Source: Lachnospiraceae bacterium UBA3641 (GTDB lineage: Bacteria; Bacillota; Clostridia; Lachnospirales; Lachnospiraceae). Taken from it: 29,345 nt of DNA. Both the position numbers and the translations under genes were made by a program. The stretch is from assembly GCA_002373875.1 (NCBI GenBank), contig DFKQ01000045.1, positions 1-29,345 on the forward strand, in the 5' to 3' direction. How positions within the stretch are numbered: the stretch's first letter is position 1; each line of letters starts with the position of its first letter. Positions 27,617-29,345 of the stretch are shown piece after piece. A model generated the notes under the pieces. It had not been told where the DNA came from, ran no database searches, and saw only the letters and a list, made by a program, of their open reading frames with translations.

Positions 27617-28576
27617 TTATTCATCACCTACATTAAGCTGCAGGCCTAATTCCTTAAGCTTGGCGAGAACCTCTTCAAGTGACTTACGACCAAGATTACG
27701 TACCTTCATCATATCCTCACTCGTCTTATTGGTAAGTTCACCCACAGTATTTATACCTGCGCGCTTCAGGCAATTGTATGAACGAACCGATAATTCAAGC
27801 TCATCGATGTTCATATCAAGCACCTTGTCCTTATCATCTGTCTCCTTATCGGCCATAACATCAGCAGATGCCGCAACCTCCGAAAGATCGATGAAGAGTG
27901 ATAAGTGCTCACTGAGCACCTTGGCCGCAAGGCTTACCGCCTCATCCGGACCAAGAGTACCGTTGGTAAATACATCCAGTGATAACTTATCGTAATCGGT
28001 TATCTGACCGACACGCGTGTTCTCAACCGTAAGGTTTACACGTTCAACAGGTGTATAAATGGAATCAACCGCTATAACACCAATGGGAAGATCATCACCC
28101 TTATTCTTGTCAGCACCCTGATATCCTCGACCCTTGGTTATTGTAAGTTCCATATACAGCTTGGAATCGGAACCGCCGTTCAAGGTCGCTATGGGAAGCT
28201 CGGGATTCATTATCTCGATATCCTGATCAACCTGAATGTCAGCTGCCGTGATAACTCCCTCGCCCTCAAAATCAATGATCGCCGTCTTGGGCTCGTTACC
28301 CGAGCTGTTGTTCTTAATCGCAAGGCTCTTGATGTTCATGATTATCTCGGCAACATCCTCCTTTACACCGGGGATTGACGAGAACTCATGAAGAACACCG
28401 TCTATCTTTATCTGACTTACTGCTGCTCCCGGTAAAGACGAAAGCATGATCCTTCTTAATGAATTACCGAGGGTTGTACCATATCCTCTCTCCAGAGGCT
28501 CTACTACGAACTTACCGTACTTCTTGTCTTCTGAGATCTCAACAATCTCAATACCCGGTCTTTCAAAATCAAACAC
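27617..28576 (-). CDS. rpoA: DNA-directed RNA polymerase alpha subunit
   Basis: 319 residues starting at GTG 28576 (GGGAGG nine bases upstream), reading MFDFERPGIEIVEI, the family's normal beginning. The frame is open further to 28699, overlapping rpsD, but that part is not alpha-like. The N-terminal domain (ERGYGTTLGNSLRRIMLSS near 27-45) dimerises and nucleates polymerase assembly. The C-terminal domain (ELSVRSYNCLKRAGINTVGE, NLGRKSLEEV) contacts UP elements and activators. It lies in the usual rpsD-rpoA-rplQ order. Confidence 0.97.
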   Translation of the reverse strand: MFDFERPGIEIVEISEDKKYGKFVVEPLERGYGTTLGNSLRRIMLSSLPGAAVSQIKIDGVLHEFSSIPGVKEDVAEIIMNIKSLAIKNNSSGNEPKTAIIDFEGEGVITAADIQVDQDIEIMNPELPIATLNGGSDSKLYMELTITKGRGYQGADKNKGDDLPIGVIAVDSIYTPVERVNLTVENTRVGQITDYDKLSLDVFTNGTLGPDEAVSLAAKVLSEHLSLFIDLSEVAASADVMADKETDDKDKVLDMNIDELELSVRSYNCLKRAGINTVGELTNKTSEDMMKVRNLGRKSLEEVLAKLKELGLQLNVGDE

Positions 28577-28626
28577 TGCAAAGTACCTCCCTTGTGGATA
28601 TAAGTTAATAGGTCTACTCTGATAGT

Positions 28627-28683
28627 TCACCGGCAAATCCGGTGAGCTGTGCAAACTTAAAATAAACCTGTAGGGTTTATTTT
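28627..28683 (-). other. Two hairpins between rpsD and rpoA
   Basis: AAAATAAACC/GGTTTATTTT (28659-28683, 10 bp, 5-nt loop) covers the rpsD stop codon, and TCACCGG/CCGGTGA (28627-28645, 7 bp) follows. The first has a U-rich 3' arm like a weak terminator. They could adjust the amount of rpoA relative to rpsD. Confidence 0.5.
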
Positions 28684-29270
28684 GAATACAACTCGACAAT
28701 AAGCATCTCGTCTACAGGAACATCTATTTCCTCGCGTGTAGGAAGTGACTTCACCTCACCCTTAAGATTCTCCTGGTCAACATCAAGCCATGCGGGAACC
28801 AGCCTTCCGCCTGTTACCTCAAGAATATCCTTATATCTCTGCGATCCTTTGCATTTTTCCTTGATCTCGATCACATCACCTGCCTTGATAAGGTAAGAAG
28901 GAATGTTGATACACTTACCGTTTACCAGAACCTGCTTATGATCTACTATCTGTCTTGCTTCTCTCCTGGTCCTTGCGAATGCCATACGGAAAATTACGTT
29001 GTCAAGCCTTCTCTCAAGAAGGATCATCAGGTTGGAACCTGTCATACCCTTCATGCGGTCTGCCTTCTTATAATAATTCCTGAAAGGCTTCTCAAGAACA
29101 CCATAGATAAACTTTGCCTTCTGCTTCTCACGAAGCTGAAGAGCGTATTCACTCATCTTCCTGTTTGATCTTGTTAATGTTCTCTTTGACTTTTTATCAA
29201 TACCAAGATACATGGGCTCCAAACCGAGCGATCTGCATCTCTTAAGTACAGGAACTCTATCGACTGCCAT
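28677..29270 (-). CDS. rpsD: 30S ribosomal protein S4
   Basis: 197 residues. N-terminal RVPVLKRCRSLGLEPMYLG, central GMTGSNLMILLERRLDNVIFRMAFARTRREARQ and the S4 RNA-binding fold (VDHKQVLVNGKCINIPSYLIKAG split over about 108-130). It lacks the four-cysteine zinc cluster seen in some S4 proteins, so it is the zinc-free form. S4 initiates 30S assembly and in many bacteria represses its own operon. GGAGG lies nine bases before the ATG. It sits between rpsK and rpoA. Confidence 0.97.
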   Translation of the reverse strand: MAVDRVPVLKRCRSLGLEPMYLGIDKKSKRTLTRSNRKMSEYALQLREKQKAKFIYGVLEKPFRNYYKKADRMKGMTGSNLMILLERRLDNVIFRMAFARTRREARQIVDHKQVLVNGKCINIPSYLIKAGDVIEIKEKCKGSQRYKDILEVTGGRLVPAWLDVDQENLKGEVKSLPTREEIDVPVDEMLIVELYSK

Positions 29271-29306
29271 CTGTTATTTCCTCCTTAATATCAAACTTAT
29301 CTTCCA

Positions 29307-29345
29307 TTAGACTCTTCTGCGCTTAGGCGGACGGCATCCGTTGTG
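29307..29345 (-). CDS. rpsK: 30S ribosomal protein S11, C-terminal end
   Basis: Only the last 12 codons and the stop are in the window: HNGCRPPKRRRV, the invariant end of S11. The gene begins beyond the right edge. It is followed by rpsD after 36 bp, the conserved order of the alpha operon. Confidence 0.95.
   Translation of the reverse strand, partial: HNGCRPPKRRRV

Noticed and set aside
1..29345. tRNA or rRNA genes
   Set aside because: I saw no cloverleaf-like sequence with a TTCGA arm and no rRNA signature on either strand.

Overview
The window looks like a chromosome segment of a butyrate-forming, plant-polysaccharide-degrading member of the Lachnospiraceae (Butyrivibrio / Pseudobutyrivibrio type). 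The evidence is a thl-crt-hbd butyrate gene order with a Rex-like operator, a cytoplasmic GH9 cellodextrinase of the Butyrivibrio Ced1 type, a Firmicutes-type ecfA1-ecfA2-ecfT-truA block behind rpsK-rpsD-rpoA-rplQ, and a long-form hibernation factor. Every gene except one short-chain dehydrogenase (8898-9620) is on the minus strand, so the window reads right to left.

Reading along transcription: rpsK (end only), rpsD, rpoA and rplQ are followed by an inverted pair of 30-bp REP-type palindromes. Then come ecfA1, ecfA2, ecfT, a DUF559 nuclease gene bracketed by inverted copies of another dispersed repeat, and truA. In many Firmicutes rplM-rpsI follow truA directly. Here a small membrane protein and a GH3 beta-glucosidase lie between them, and rplM-rpsI has its own near-consensus promoter and a leader. 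Immediately after the rpsI stop is a 145-bp sequence that folds into a three-way junction.

The middle (9.6-18.7 kb) is a secretion and carbohydrate section: a large secreted protein with PPC-like and BIG2 domains, the GH9 enzyme, a YqhD/BDH-type iron alcohol dehydrogenase, an unassigned TIM-barrel hydrolase-like protein, a small possibly GAF-like protein and an EamA/DMT exporter. The convergent SDR and divergent trxB share interlocking promoters. Next are a secreted SH3-NlpC/P60 hydrolase with a structured leader, an HD-GYP signalling protein with an unusual multi-pass N-terminal domain, and hpf.

The left end is the central carbon operon thl-crt-hbd. Between thl and crt lies the most striking feature, seven tandem 63-bp units. 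Each can form a 12-bp hairpin in the sense RNA, and nearly all differences between units are kept as Watson-Crick or G-U pairs only on the transcribed strand. The window also holds at least three families of small dispersed palindromic repeats, several of which have become parts of genes (the last codons of HD-GYP, the DUF559 tail, the ecfT ribosome-binding region). All functional statements come from reading the sequence; no database search was run.
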